64,000 nt of DNA from Erwinia sorbitola. GTDB lineage: Bacteria > Pseudomonadota > Gammaproteobacteria > Enterobacterales > Enterobacteriaceae. The notes below the pieces were generated by a model that was not told the DNA's origin, made no database searches, and saw nothing but the letters and a program-made list of their open reading frames with translations. Positions 1 to 7,358 of the stretch are shown here, piece by piece. How positions within the stretch are numbered: position 1 is the first letter of the stretch; the number at the start of each line of letters is the position of its first letter. The stretch lies in assembly GCF_009738185.1 (NCBI RefSeq), contig NZ_CP046509.1, forward strand, positions 3,537,501 through 3,601,500, read 5' to 3'. A program made the position numbers and the translations under genes.

Positions 1-829
1 AAAAAATGCCACCACAAGGCCCGATTAAAATAGAAATAAAAAACAGAATAGCCGCACTGAGTACTACGGCCGGCCCGGCGGGTAATGAGAGATAAAATGA
101 GGCGTAAAGGCCACTAAAGCTGGCGGTGGTAGCCAGTATCATCGCCGCGGCCAGCGTGCCGGAGAGATGCCGGCTCCAGAAACGTGCACTGGCCGCAGGC
201 AGCATCATCAGTCCCACGCTCATTAGCGTGCCGAGTACCTGAAACCCAGCCACCAGATTCACCACCACCAGCACCAGAAAAATGCCGTGCACCAGCGGTG
301 ATGCCCAGCGGTTCTGAGCGCGTAAAAAAGTCGGGTCGAAGGCATCAATCACCAGCGGACGGTAGATCAGAGAAAAAATCAGCAGTGAAACACCGCTGAT
401 GGTACTGACCAGAACTATTGAGGGGACATCCACAGCCAGCAGCGAACCAAACAGTACGTGTAGCAGATCCACGCTGGAACCCCGCAATGACACCAGCGTG
501 ACACCCAGCGCCAGCGAGCCAAGATAGAAACCAGCAAAACTGGCATCTTCACGCAATGGGGTATAGCGGCTTACAGCTCCGGAGAGCAGCGCCACTGTCA
601 GCCCGGCAATTGCCCCCCCAACGCCCATCGCCACCAGCGAAAGGCCGGAAATAAGGTAACCAATTGCGGCGCCAGGCAGAACGGCGTGGGATAAAGCATC
701 TCCCACCAGGCTCATGCGGCGTAGTAACAGAAAAACGCCCAATGGAGTTGCGCTGAGTGATAACGCCACGCAGGCAACCAGAGCACGGCGCATAAAACCA
801 AATTCGATAAATGGTTGTATCAGCATCAT
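1..829 (-). CDS. Metal (zinc-type) ABC transporter permease, cut by window edge
   Basis: This is an integral inner-membrane permease of the ABC-3 (ZnuB/SitC) family, which moves Zn2+ or Mn2+ into the cytoplasm. The minus-strand frame is open from ATG 829–827 to the window edge, about 276 codons, so only the last few residues are missing. The family signature SLVGDALSHAVLPGAAIGY lies in the first 60 residues, followed by several hydrophobic helices with the Gly/Ala-rich character of the family. The ATG overlaps the TGA of the ATPase gene as ATGA, so the two are translationally coupled. Zinc rather than manganese is inferred from the Zur-like box upstream. No substrate-binding protein is visible; it would have to lie further left. 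Confidence 0.85.
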   Translation of the reverse strand, partial: MMLIQPFIEFGFMRRALVACVALSLSATPLGVFLLLRRMSLVGDALSHAVLPGAAIGYLISGLSLVAMGVGGAIAGLTVALLSGAVSRYTPLREDASFAGFYLGSLALGVTLVSLRGSSVDLLHVLFGSLLAVDVPSIVLVSTISGVSLLIFSLIYRPLVIDAFDPTFLRAQNRWASPLVHGIFLVLVVVNLVAGFQVLGTLMSVGLMMLPAASARFWSRHLSGTLAAAMILATTASFSGLYASFYLSLPAGPAVVLSAAILFFISILIGPCGGIF

Positions 830-1515
830 GCGCTGGCACCTTCATTACGTCCGAAACTCAGCCCGGTCACACCGCAATCGCTGCACGACCACTCGCTATG
901 CTGCTCTTTCAGGCGTAATACCTGCGGGAAGTGCTGCGCCACTGTCGCCATATCATGTAAAACAACGATCAGTGTGCACCCCGCACGATGGCGCTCTGCC
1001 AGCAGCTCCAGCAGCAGCGCTACGGTATGACTGTCAACGCCGGTGAAAGGCTCGTCCAGTAGTAACAGTTCCGCATCCTGTACCAGCAGCCGGGCAAACA
1101 GCACACGTTGCAGCTGACCTCCGGACAGCGTACCCGGCGCAGCATCGGCACAGGACAACATATCTACCCGCTCCAGCGCCTGCATTGCCTGCTGACGCTG
1201 CCCGCGGGAGATCCCCCGCAGCCAGCCACAGCGCCGCCAGAACCCCATCGCCACCAGATCAAACACGGTAAGCGGGAAGTTTTTCTCAATTTCAGAATGC
1301 TGCGGCAACCACGCAATGGAGGGACGCGGAGCAGTAAAGCTTAATGAGCCACTAACTGCGGGCAACATTCCGCAAATAGTTTTCAGCAGCGTTGACTTAC
1401 CACAGCCGTTGGCCCCAACCAGTGCGGTCATACTGCCACGCATAAATTCGCCGCCAAGCGCGGGGGTAACCGCACGATACTGATAGCCAACAACAAGTTG
1501 ATTAAGTACGATCAT
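826..1515 (-). CDS. Metal (zinc-type) ABC transporter ATP-binding protein
   Basis: Cytoplasmic ATPase that powers the metal importer, a ZnuC/SitB-type protein of 229 residues. Visible motifs are Walker A GANGCGKST, the ABC signature LSGGQLQR, Walker B ELLLLDEP and the switch His in VVLHD. The C-terminus carries a Cys/His-containing tail (EQHSEWSCSDCG) that could bind metal, which is inference. The start is set at MIVLNQLVVGYQY; an upstream in-frame start would add 24 residues unlike the family and would run through the coupled small ORF. The ATG shares one base with that ORF's TGA (TGATG), and the gene's own TGA overlaps the permease ATG, so all three cistrons are coupled. Confidence 0.87.
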   Translation of the reverse strand: MIVLNQLVVGYQYRAVTPALGGEFMRGSMTALVGANGCGKSTLLKTICGMLPAVSGSLSFTAPRPSIAWLPQHSEIEKNFPLTVFDLVAMGFWRRCGWLRGISRGQRQQAMQALERVDMLSCADAAPGTLSGGQLQRVLFARLLVQDAELLLLDEPFTGVDSHTVALLLELLAERHRAGCTLIVVLHDMATVAQHFPQVLRLKEQHSEWSCSDCGVTGLSFGRNEGASA

Positions 1516-1640
1516 CAGACAGCTGCCCACCATGTAAGCAGCACCAGCACGGCGACTAACTGAGCCATAAGAGCCATACGTAACCATGCGGGCCAGGATA
1601 AAAGCGTACCGCGCCTTAAAAACTGATGAGTAGTGTTCAT
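1515..1640 (-). CDS. Predicted 41-residue single-pass membrane protein, first cistron of the metal ABC operon
   Basis: I do not recognise this ORF. It encodes 41 residues: a basic N-terminus (MNTTHQFLRRG, SWPAWLR) and then one hydrophobic helix, MALMAQLVAVLVLLTWWAAV, to the stop. That is the expected look of a small inner-membrane protein. Its TGA overlaps the ATPase ATG as TGATG, and it begins 13 bases after the Zur-like box. It may be a real accessory subunit, a translational starter for the ATPase, or a degenerate remnant of a longer gene. The ribosome binding site is weak, and a transcription start close to the Zur box would leave a very short leader, which is the main reason for caution. 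Confidence 0.5.
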   Translation of the reverse strand: MNTTHQFLRRGTLLSWPAWLRMALMAQLVAVLVLLTWWAAV

Positions 1641-1652
1641 AAAGCCACTGTA

Positions 1653-1675
1653 GATATGTTATAACGTAACAATAA
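1653..1675 (-). promoter_or_regulatory. Candidate Zur operator
   Basis: Read on the minus strand, this 23-base site has the right half TATAACATATC, 10 of 11 to the gammaproteobacterial Zur half-site TATAACATTTC. The left half keeps the TGTTA core with weaker flanks. It sits immediately upstream of the small ORF–ATPase–permease genes, which fits zinc-repressed expression. The remaining bases to 1927 are AT-rich, hold the promoter of the next gene and show no other feature. Confidence 0.6.
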
Positions 1676-1927
1676 AATAACGCATAATGATGATTGCTGG
1701 CAGGATAAAAATGTATCTAAGTATTACGCAGACAAAATGCTGGCATAGTGAGTTTTTATATAAACAAAACTCAACAGCCAATACATGCACCGGAGAAAGT
1801 CAGGTTCGATGCAAAAATAATTAACTGACAAATCATAACGATAGACTACACTTCATTTACCGGTTGCCGTAATTAGCCTAATGAAGCAATTATCCTGATT
1901 AGTAAAGATTAACTCTAAGGGGAAAAA

Positions 1928-2281
1928 ATGCGCAAAACAATACCGCTAAAATATCGTCAAACTGAGCTTAACCCGCTAGAATTAATGGAAGAGCTACAAC
2001 AGATAATTCCCAAAATAGAAGATGACCTTGTCGGCTCTCTGGATTGGTATTCTCAAAATGCACGATATGTTCCCGATAGCATCAGAATTATTTCCCTGGA
2101 ACATTTGCAGCAATCGCGTTATAAACTTAACTATAGTTTTCGCTGGAACGTCTTCAATGCATGCCTGGATATTGATGCGTTTGAAACAACCAACCAATCG
2201 GTAAATTTTAGCTGCGGCCCGGATGCACTGGTGTTTGAGTTCATTGATAACGATCGCCACGCTATGTCAGACGAATTGTAA
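1928..2281 (+). CDS. Hypothetical protein, 117 residues
   Basis: I do not recognise this family. The product is a cytoplasmic, mildly acidic protein with no signal peptide or membrane segment. The N-terminal half looks helical (LNPLELMEELQQIIPKIEDDLVGSLDWYSQ). The C-terminal half alternates hydrophobic and polar residues like a beta sheet (RYKLNYSFRWNVFNACLDIDAF, VNFSCGPDALVFEFID). A strong AAGGGG ribosome site precedes the ATG, so it is probably a real gene. It lies upstream of and in the same direction as tomB-hha, with about 150 bp between. Confidence 0.6.
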   Translation: MRKTIPLKYRQTELNPLELMEELQQIIPKIEDDLVGSLDWYSQNARYVPDSIRIISLEHLQQSRYKLNYSFRWNVFNACLDIDAFETTNQSVNFSCGPDALVFEFIDNDRHAMSDEL

Positions 2282-2428
2282 TAATGGCTCAGACTTCTTC
2301 CGTTTAATTTATAATTAGTTATATTTTGTATAGATGTTTATAGTTGAGATGTATTTACCACTTCCTGGCACACCCTGTTTAAAAGTGCGGTCACATTGCA
2401 TATTTCGCAAGCTATGGAGGGGAAAAAG

Positions 2429-2809
2429 ATGGACGAATACTCGCCGAGAAGGCATGATATTGCCCAGCTTAAATTCTTATGTGAAAGCCTGTATGATGAA
2501 AGCCTGGCAACATTAGGTGACAGTCATCATGGCTGGGTTAACGATCCCACCTCTGCTGTCAATCTACAGCTTAACGATCTGATTGAGCATATTGCAGCAT
2601 TCACGATGAATTACAAAATTAAGCACATTGAGGATTTTGATCTGATAAGTCAGGTTGATGAATACCTTGATGACACTTTTATGTTGTTCAGCAATTACGG
2701 CATTAATGTTCAGGACTTACAACGCTGGCAAAAATCAGCGAAGCGACTTTTCAACATTTTTGCAGAAGAGTGCGCAACGAGCCGGATACAGGCGAGCCAT
2801 TCCTTTTAG
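2429..2809 (+). CDS. tomB: Hha toxicity modulator TomB
   Basis: TomB (YbaJ) is the partner of Hha; the pair has been described as a toxin–antitoxin-like module that influences biofilm formation and conjugation. The start MDEYSPRRHDIAQLKFLCESLYD matches the family N-terminus and has the ribosome site GGAGGGG. The central WVNDPTSAVNLQLNDLIEHIA and YLDDTFMLFSNYGI segments are typical. At 126 residues it has the usual length, although the last 15 residues are divergent. hha follows 29 bp downstream in the same direction, so the two are probably co-transcribed. Confidence 0.95.
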   Translation: MDEYSPRRHDIAQLKFLCESLYDESLATLGDSHHGWVNDPTSAVNLQLNDLIEHIAAFTMNYKIKHIEDFDLISQVDEYLDDTFMLFSNYGINVQDLQRWQKSAKRLFNIFAEECATSRIQASHSF

Positions 2810-2838
2810 CAACCCATTACTCTTTCTACGGTTTAATA

Positions 2839-3057
2839 ATGACAGACAAACTTTTAACGAAAACTGATTATCTTATGCGCCTCAGACGCTGTCGTTCAAT
2901 CGACACGCTTGAGCGCGTGATAGAAAAGAACAAGTACGAATTATCTGATGACGAATTGGCTATATTCTATTCTGCTGCGGATCACCGCCTGGCAGAGCTA
3001 ACGATGAATAAGCTGTACGACAAAGTTCCGGTAGCAGTCTGGAAGTTTGTTCGCTAA
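2839..3057 (+). CDS. hha: Nucleoid-associated modulator Hha
   Basis: Hha is a small cytoplasmic protein that binds H-NS/StpA and modulates silencing of horizontally acquired and temperature-regulated genes. The 72-residue product has the exact family length and core (KTDYLMRLRRC, DTLERVIEKNKYELSDDELA, FYSAADHRLAELTMNKLYDK). The start is the ATG at 2839; longer in-frame starts run back through tomB. It is followed by ffs on the opposite strand, so hha transcription converges on the 4.5S RNA gene. Confidence 0.96.
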   Translation: MTDKLLTKTDYLMRLRRCRSIDTLERVIEKNKYELSDDELAIFYSAADHRLAELTMNKLYDKVPVAVWKFVR

Positions 3058-3108
3058 CGAGTTTGTGACTGATTTGAGTAAGATGGGAAAAACTGGTGGG
3101 GCAGAATT

Positions 3109-3222
3109 GGGTGGGGGCCCTGCCAGCTACATCCCGGCACACGCGTCATCTGTTACGGCTGCTTCCTTCCGGATCTGACCGAGTTCACAAATTAGCATTG
3201 CGGGAGAACCAACCGGGCCCCC
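3109..3222 (-). ncRNA. ffs: 4.5S RNA of the signal recognition particle
   Basis: On the minus strand the 114 bases begin GGGGGCCCGGTTGG and end GGCAGGGCCCCCACCC. The conserved SRP domain IV core (GGTCAG, CCGGAAGGAAGCAGCC, GATGACGCG) is in the centre. The terminal GGGGGCCC/GGGCCCCC pairing closes the long hairpin. The RNA binds Ffh and targets nascent membrane proteins to FtsY and SecYEG. Length and core agree with E. coli ffs, and position beside hha and atl is syntenic. Confidence 0.97.
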
Positions 3223-3253
3223 ATTGATTGCGCTGGATAACCAGAGCGCAGGC

Positions 3254-3282
3254 ATTATCAATGATGCCCCCGCCAATTGCAA
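3254..3282 (-). promoter_or_regulatory. Sigma-70 promoter of ffs
   Basis: Minus strand: -35 TTGCAA and -10 GATAAT separated by 17 bases. The predicted start is about 24 bases before the mature 5' end of 4.5S RNA, as expected for a precursor whose 5' leader is removed by RNase P. Confidence 0.75.
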
Positions 3283-3347
3283 GCAGCCCTCTGATGACCG
3301 TTGGTTTCTTGCACGATATGCAGATTATTTCCCCGTTATGGAACGCT

Positions 3348-3662
3348 ATGAATCCCGAACACGACACTTTTCAACAACGCGTCTACCAGATTGTAGCGGC
3401 TGTCCCCTATGGCTTTGTGACCACTTATGGTGAAATTGCCCAGCTGGCGGGTTCCCCACGTGCCGCGCGTCAGGTCGGCGGTGTGCTGAAACGTTTGCCA
3501 GCAGGCAGCAAATTGCCCTGGCATCGCGTGATTAATCGTAAAGGTGAGATTTCGTTGGCAGGTGACGATCTTGGCAGGCAGCGCAGTGCCTTATTAAAAG
3601 AGGGTATTCAGGTGTCGCCTGAGGGGAAGATTGACCTGACGCGCTATCGCTGGCATCCGTAA
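3348..3662 (+). CDS. atl: Alkyltransferase-like protein Atl (YbaZ)
   Basis: ATL proteins bind O6-alkylguanine lesions without removing the alkyl group and hand them to nucleotide excision repair. The product of 104 residues keeps the MGMT DNA-binding fold (VPYGFVTTYGEIAQLAGSPRAARQVGGVLKRLP). It has PWHRV where methyltransferases have PCHRV, so the acceptor Cys is replaced by Trp, the diagnostic ATL change. The start MNPEHDTFQQRV has GGA a few bases upstream; longer in-frame starts would overlap the ffs promoter and lack similarity. Confidence 0.93.
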   Translation: MNPEHDTFQQRVYQIVAAVPYGFVTTYGEIAQLAGSPRAARQVGGVLKRLPAGSKLPWHRVINRKGEISLAGDDLGRQRSALLKEGIQVSPEGKIDLTRYRWHP

Positions 3663-3682
3663 AAACGCCCCTTGCGGGGCGT
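3661..3682 (-). terminator. Rho-independent terminator of ybaY
   Basis: Stem ACGCCCC/GGGGCGT with a short loop, followed on the minus strand by TTTTT. It begins inside the atl stop codon and may also stop atl less efficiently. Confidence 0.8.
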
Positions 3683-3689
3683 TAAGCTA

Positions 3690-4247
3690 TTACAGCGAGG
3701 TAGGAGCCGGAACAGCCGAGGAAGGGGAAACCTGAGTTGGTGAGGTAGAAGGCACCGTGGTTGTCGCCCCGCTCTGCGATGGCATCGCCACAGAAGGCAC
3801 TGGAACCAGCGTCAGATCCTGGTGTGTTCCGCCGGTGGTGACAACCTGCTTCACTGAATCAGTGATAAACAGCATTTTATCTTCCACCATCACCGCTGCA
3901 CTCAGCAGGATACGTGCGTTAGGCTGAATTTCAGCTGGATTAAATGGCAGGGTAAACTGGAACGGTGCCTGTTTACCATTGGTGCGTACAGCGCGCTGCG
4001 CCAGAACTTTAGACGGTGCATCCGCCTGAGAAGCATCGGACAGCGTCACCGTCAGTACAGCATTCGGCGGCAGTGCCACTTTCTGACGGATCCAGACCGT
4101 ACCGCTCACGTTAGGCTGCTGTATCACCGCCTTCTGACCATTCACCTGAGAGCCCAGAGTTGGCGTCGGCACATCTTTGCTTTTATCAGCACAGCCTGAA
4201 ATAGCTACAGCCAGCGCTGCACCACTTAATACATGCCAGAGTTTCAT
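3690..4247 (-). CDS. ybaY: YbaY-type lipoprotein
   Basis: Envelope lipoprotein of unknown function. The start MKLWHVLSGAALAVAISGCADKSKD gives a lipoprotein signal peptide with lipobox ISGC. The mature part carries the YbaY domain (VSGTVWIRQKVALPPNAVLTVTLSDAS; LPFNPAEIQPNARILLSAAVMVEDKMLFITD). A low-complexity Pro/Ser/Thr tail follows. Length 185 residues is close to E. coli. It is divergent from tesB with about 225 bp between, which holds both promoters but no element I can name. Confidence 0.93.
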   Translation of the reverse strand: MKLWHVLSGAALAVAISGCADKSKDVPTPTLGSQVNGQKAVIQQPNVSGTVWIRQKVALPPNAVLTVTLSDASQADAPSKVLAQRAVRTNGKQAPFQFTLPFNPAEIQPNARILLSAAVMVEDKMLFITDSVKQVVTTGGTHQDLTLVPVPSVAMPSQSGATTTVPSTSPTQVSPSSAVPAPTSL

Positions 4248-4473
4248 TGATAGTTTCTCCTTTCGATCAATGCTTACGGCAGTCACTTCGCCGCAAAAAG
4301 ACAGATGCTATCTGCCAGCGTAGGTTTAATTCTGGCACAAGTTGCTGATTTTTGCATCGAAGCCGCACTATTCCCACTTTATCGACTGCCCGACAGATCG
4401 TATAAACAGTCGTTGACGCTCACTGGTCGGATCTCGCAAACTGGTAAGGATAAAAAATCATGAGGAAGCGAAT

Positions 4474-5334
4474 ATGGGCCAGGCACTGGAAAACTTATTA
4501 AATCTGCTGGACTTGGAAACCCTTGAAGAGGGACTGTTCCGCGGGCAAAGTGAAGATCTGGGTTTGCGCCAGGTATTTGGCGGTCAGGTAGTTGGACAGG
4601 CGCTGTATGCAGCGAAGCAGACCGTACCGCAGGAGCGTATTATCCACTCCTTTCATAGCTACTTTCTGCGCCCGGGTGATAGTCAGAAAGCGATAATTTA
4701 TGATGTCGAAAACCTGCGCGATGGTCAGAGTTTCAGTGCACGTCGCGTGAAAGCGGTGCAGAACGGCAAGCCCATTTTTTATATGACCGCCTCCTTCCAG
4801 GGGCCAGAAAGCGGTTTTGAACATCAGAAAACCATGCCTGAAGTTATCGGGCCAGATAATCTGCCTTCTGAGACGGAGATCGCCCGCCAGATGGCGCAGT
4901 ACATCCCCGAGAAAGCCCGCGACAAGTTTCTATCTGAAAAACCTTTCGAGATCCGTCCGGTGGAGTTTCATAACCCGTTAAAGGGGCATGTCAGCGAGCC
5001 TTTCCGCTATACCTGGCTGCGCGCCAACGGCACCATGCCTGAGGATAAACGCACCCATCAGTATCTGCTGGGCTACGCCTCTGATTTCAACTTCCTGCCG
5101 GTATCATTGCAGCCGCATGGTAAGGGTTTTCTGGAGCCGGGAATGCAGGTAGCCACCATCGACCACTCCATGTGGTTCCATCGTCCCTTCGACCTCAACG
5201 AATGGCTGCTGTATAGCGTAGAGAGCACCTCCGCCTCCGGTGCCCGAGGTTTTGTGCGCGGTGAGTTCTGGAATCAGCAGGGTGAGCTGGTAGCGTCAAC
5301 GGTACAGGAAGGGGTTATCCGTCAGCGTTCCTGA
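4474..5334 (+). CDS. tesB: Acyl-CoA thioesterase II
   Basis: Hydrolyses medium- and long-chain acyl-CoA to free fatty acid and CoA in the cytoplasm. The 286 residues form the double hot-dog TesB fold. FRGQSEDLGLRQVFGGQVVGQALYAA and HSFHSYFLRPGD are in the N-terminal half. LLGYASDFNFLPVSLQPHG and TIDHSMWFHRPFDLNEWLLY in the second half supply the active-site Asp/Thr/Gln region. Length equals E. coli TesB. AGGAAG precedes the ATG. Confidence 0.97.
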   Translation: MGQALENLLNLLDLETLEEGLFRGQSEDLGLRQVFGGQVVGQALYAAKQTVPQERIIHSFHSYFLRPGDSQKAIIYDVENLRDGQSFSARRVKAVQNGKPIFYMTASFQGPESGFEHQKTMPEVIGPDNLPSETEIARQMAQYIPEKARDKFLSEKPFEIRPVEFHNPLKGHVSEPFRYTWLRANGTMPEDKRTHQYLLGYASDFNFLPVSLQPHGKGFLEPGMQVATIDHSMWFHRPFDLNEWLLYSVESTSASGARGFVRGEFWNQQGELVASTVQEGVIRQRS

Positions 5335-5342
5335 CTGGTGAG

Positions 5343-5390
5343 ATAAAAAAAGCGGGCCTTATGGCCCGCTTACTAACTTTTTTATTTTTA
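5343..5390. terminator. Bidirectional terminator between tesB and amtB
   Basis: Stem AGCGGGCC/GGCCCGCT (5351–5370) with an A tract on the left and a T-rich tract on the right. It can serve tesB on the plus strand and amtB on the minus strand. Confidence 0.85.
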
Positions 5391-5427
5391 GCGCACTACT
5401 CTTCTTAATACTCAGGCTCGTAACAGC

Positions 5428-6714
5428 TTACTGGTTGTAAGCGTTCTCGCCGTGACTGTTGACGTCCAGACCTTCACGTTCCTGCTCTTCCGGAACACGC
5501 AGCCCGACAATCATATCTGCAACTTTGAAGCCGATGAAGGCAACAACCGCAGTCCACACGATGGTCAGGCCAACGCTGAACAGCTGTACCCAGACCTGAT
5601 GGCCCATGGTCACTCCTTCAGCGTAACCCACACCGCCAAGAGAAGAAGAAGCGAAGATACCGGTCAGGATACAGCCTACGATGCCGCACACGCCGTGAAC
5701 ACCGAACACGTCACATGGGTCATCAACACGCAGCCATTTTTTCAGGATGGTGACACCCCACAGCCCCGCCAGACCACCGATCAGACCAATAATCAGCGCA
5801 CCGCCTACTCCCACATAACCACAGGCTGGAGTAATCGCTACCAGACCAGCAATCACACCGGAGCTGACGCCCAGCAGCGATGGTTTGCCGCGCAACGCCC
5901 ACTCACCGAATGTCCAACTCAGCATCGCACCTGCCGTTGCAATAACGGTATTGAGGAATGCCAGACCAGCGATTTCGTTAGCCGCACTGGCTGAACCTGC
6001 GTTAAAGCCGAACCAGCCAAAGTACAGGATTGCCGTACCGGTAAATACCATCGGCAGATTGTGTGGTTTGAATGCTTCTTTACCGAAACCAGCACGTTTA
6101 CCCACGAGGTAAGCGCCCACCAGCCCTGCAACAGCAGCGTTGATATGCACAACGGTACCGCCCGCAAAGTCCAGCGCGCCGTCCTGAGCGAGGAAACCAC
6201 CGGCCCAGACCATATGAGCAATGGGCAGGTAGGCGAAGGTCAGCCAGATCACTACGAAGATCAGAAGCGCAGAGAAACGAATACGCTCGGCAATAGAACC
6301 AACAATCAGACCCACTGTGATACAGGCGAAGGATGCCTGGAACGCTACGTGAATATACTGATAGAAAGAGCCCATCAGCGAAGTCGGTGCGATATTTTTC
6401 AGCATCGCCCAGTTGAAGCCGCCGAAGAAGGCGTTACCTTCACTGAAGGCCAGCGAGTAGCCGTAAACCATCCATAATACGCAAACTATCGCAAAGGTCA
6501 TGGCAACCTGGGTCAGCATCGACAGCACGTTTTTAGCGCGGATCAGGCCGCCATAAAACAGTGCGATGCCAGGAATTGTCATAAACAGCACCAGCGCGGT
6601 GCATATCATCATAAAGGCGTTATCAGCTTTGTCGGCTACCGCAGGCGCGGCGGCCATTGCCAGCGACGGTAACAGAGCAGCACCGGCGAGGCCAAACTTA
6701 GCGAGTTTTTTCAT
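5428..6714 (-). CDS. amtB: Ammonia channel AmtB
   Basis: Trimeric inner-membrane channel conducting ammonium/ammonia. The 428-residue product starts with a cleavable signal peptide (MKKLAKFGLAGAALLPSLAMAA) and has about 11 membrane helices. The pore region holds the twin-His positions in VVHINAAVAG and VFGVHGVCGIVG. The C-terminal regulatory tail VPEEQEREGLDVNSHGENAY is the GlnK contact. Start chosen at MKKLAK, which gives the E. coli length and has GGGATGGGA upstream; an ATG six codons earlier is in frame but spoils the signal peptide. It is downstream of glnK by 34 bp, in one operon. Confidence 0.96.
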   Translation of the reverse strand: MKKLAKFGLAGAALLPSLAMAAAPAVADKADNAFMMICTALVLFMTIPGIALFYGGLIRAKNVLSMLTQVAMTFAIVCVLWMVYGYSLAFSEGNAFFGGFNWAMLKNIAPTSLMGSFYQYIHVAFQASFACITVGLIVGSIAERIRFSALLIFVVIWLTFAYLPIAHMVWAGGFLAQDGALDFAGGTVVHINAAVAGLVGAYLVGKRAGFGKEAFKPHNLPMVFTGTAILYFGWFGFNAGSASAANEIAGLAFLNTVIATAGAMLSWTFGEWALRGKPSLLGVSSGVIAGLVAITPACGYVGVGGALIIGLIGGLAGLWGVTILKKWLRVDDPCDVFGVHGVCGIVGCILTGIFASSSLGGVGYAEGVTMGHQVWVQLFSVGLTIVWTAVVAFIGFKVADMIVGLRVPEEQEREGLDVNSHGENAYNQ

Positions 6715-6748
6715 TTTGTCCCATCCCATCACAATTCAGAGCCCCGAA

Positions 6749-7087
6749 TTACAGTGCTGCTTCGTCAGTTTCGCCGGTGCGAATACGGATGACCCGTTGC
6801 AGTTCTGCAACGAAGATCTTCCCGTCACCAATTTTTCCCGTGTAGGCCGCTTTGCTAATCACATCAACCACTTCATCAAGCTGGTCGTCTGCAATAGCGA
6901 TATCAATTTTTACTTTTGGCAGGAAGTTCACACTGTATTCAGCACCGCGATACAGTTCTGCATGTCCTTTCTGGCGGCCGAAGCCTTTAACTTCAGTGAC
7001 GGTAAGACCCTGAATGCCGATTGACGACAGTGCTTCACGCACGTCTTCCAGTTTGAACGGTTTGATTACCACGGTAACCAGCTTCAT
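6749..7087 (-). CDS. glnK: Nitrogen regulatory PII protein GlnK
   Basis: PII signal protein that blocks AmtB at high nitrogen and helps signal 2-oxoglutarate and glutamine status. The 112 residues start MKLVTVVIKPFKLEDVREAL after a strong GGAGGGG site. The T-loop (GFGRQKGHAELYRGAEYSVNFLPK) carries Tyr51, the uridylylation target of GlnD. The B-loop TGKIGDGKIFV and C-loop RIRTGE are intact. First gene of glnK-amtB and expressed from the sigma-54 promoter directly upstream. Confidence 0.97.
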   Translation of the reverse strand: MKLVTVVIKPFKLEDVREALSSIGIQGLTVTEVKGFGRQKGHAELYRGAEYSVNFLPKVKIDIAIADDQLDEVVDVISKAAYTGKIGDGKIFVAELQRVIRIRTGETDEAAL

Positions 7088-7140
7088 ACGATCCCCTCCA
7101 GGTAAAAAAATAGGTTGTTTCAGCGACACGAAATGATTAA

Positions 7141-7156
7141 AGCAAAGGCTGTGCCA
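7141..7156 (-). promoter_or_regulatory. Sigma-54 (-24/-12) promoter of glnK-amtB
   Basis: Minus strand TGGCACAGCCTTTGCT is an exact match to TGGCAC-N5-TTGCW. The predicted start is near 7130, giving a leader of about 43 bases to the glnK ATG. Such promoters need an NtrC-type activator, as for glnK in enterics. Confidence 0.9.
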
Positions 7157-7257
7157 GAGTTTAAAAATCTGAATTTTTCAGACGATTAGTCAGTGCTGGT
7201 CTGAGTCACAGCTGAGACGCAGATCACAGAGAAATGAAAGGCACTTAAATGAGTATA

Positions 7258-7282
7258 GAAAAAACGCACCAGAAAGGTGCGT
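7258..7282 (-). terminator. Terminator of mdlB, overlapping a possible NtrC site
   Basis: Minus-strand stem ACGCACC/GGTGCGT with a five-base loop followed by a T6 tract, typical of intrinsic termination. The same bases 7265–7281 read CGCACC-N5-GGTGCG, close to the NtrC consensus TGCACC-N5-GGTGCA. They lie about 140 bp upstream of the glnK start, the usual enhancer distance. Confidence 0.8.
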
Positions 7283-7358
7283 TGTGCGTTAAGGCAGTGC
7301 ATTTGTGCCATTATTGCGGATTTTTTCGCCTGAATTTGGTGCAGCGCACCGGCAGTGA

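Noticed and set aside
5452..6477. Plus-strand frames of 138–180 codons across amtB
   Set aside because: They overlap a clear AmtB and have random, Thr/His/Gln-rich composition.
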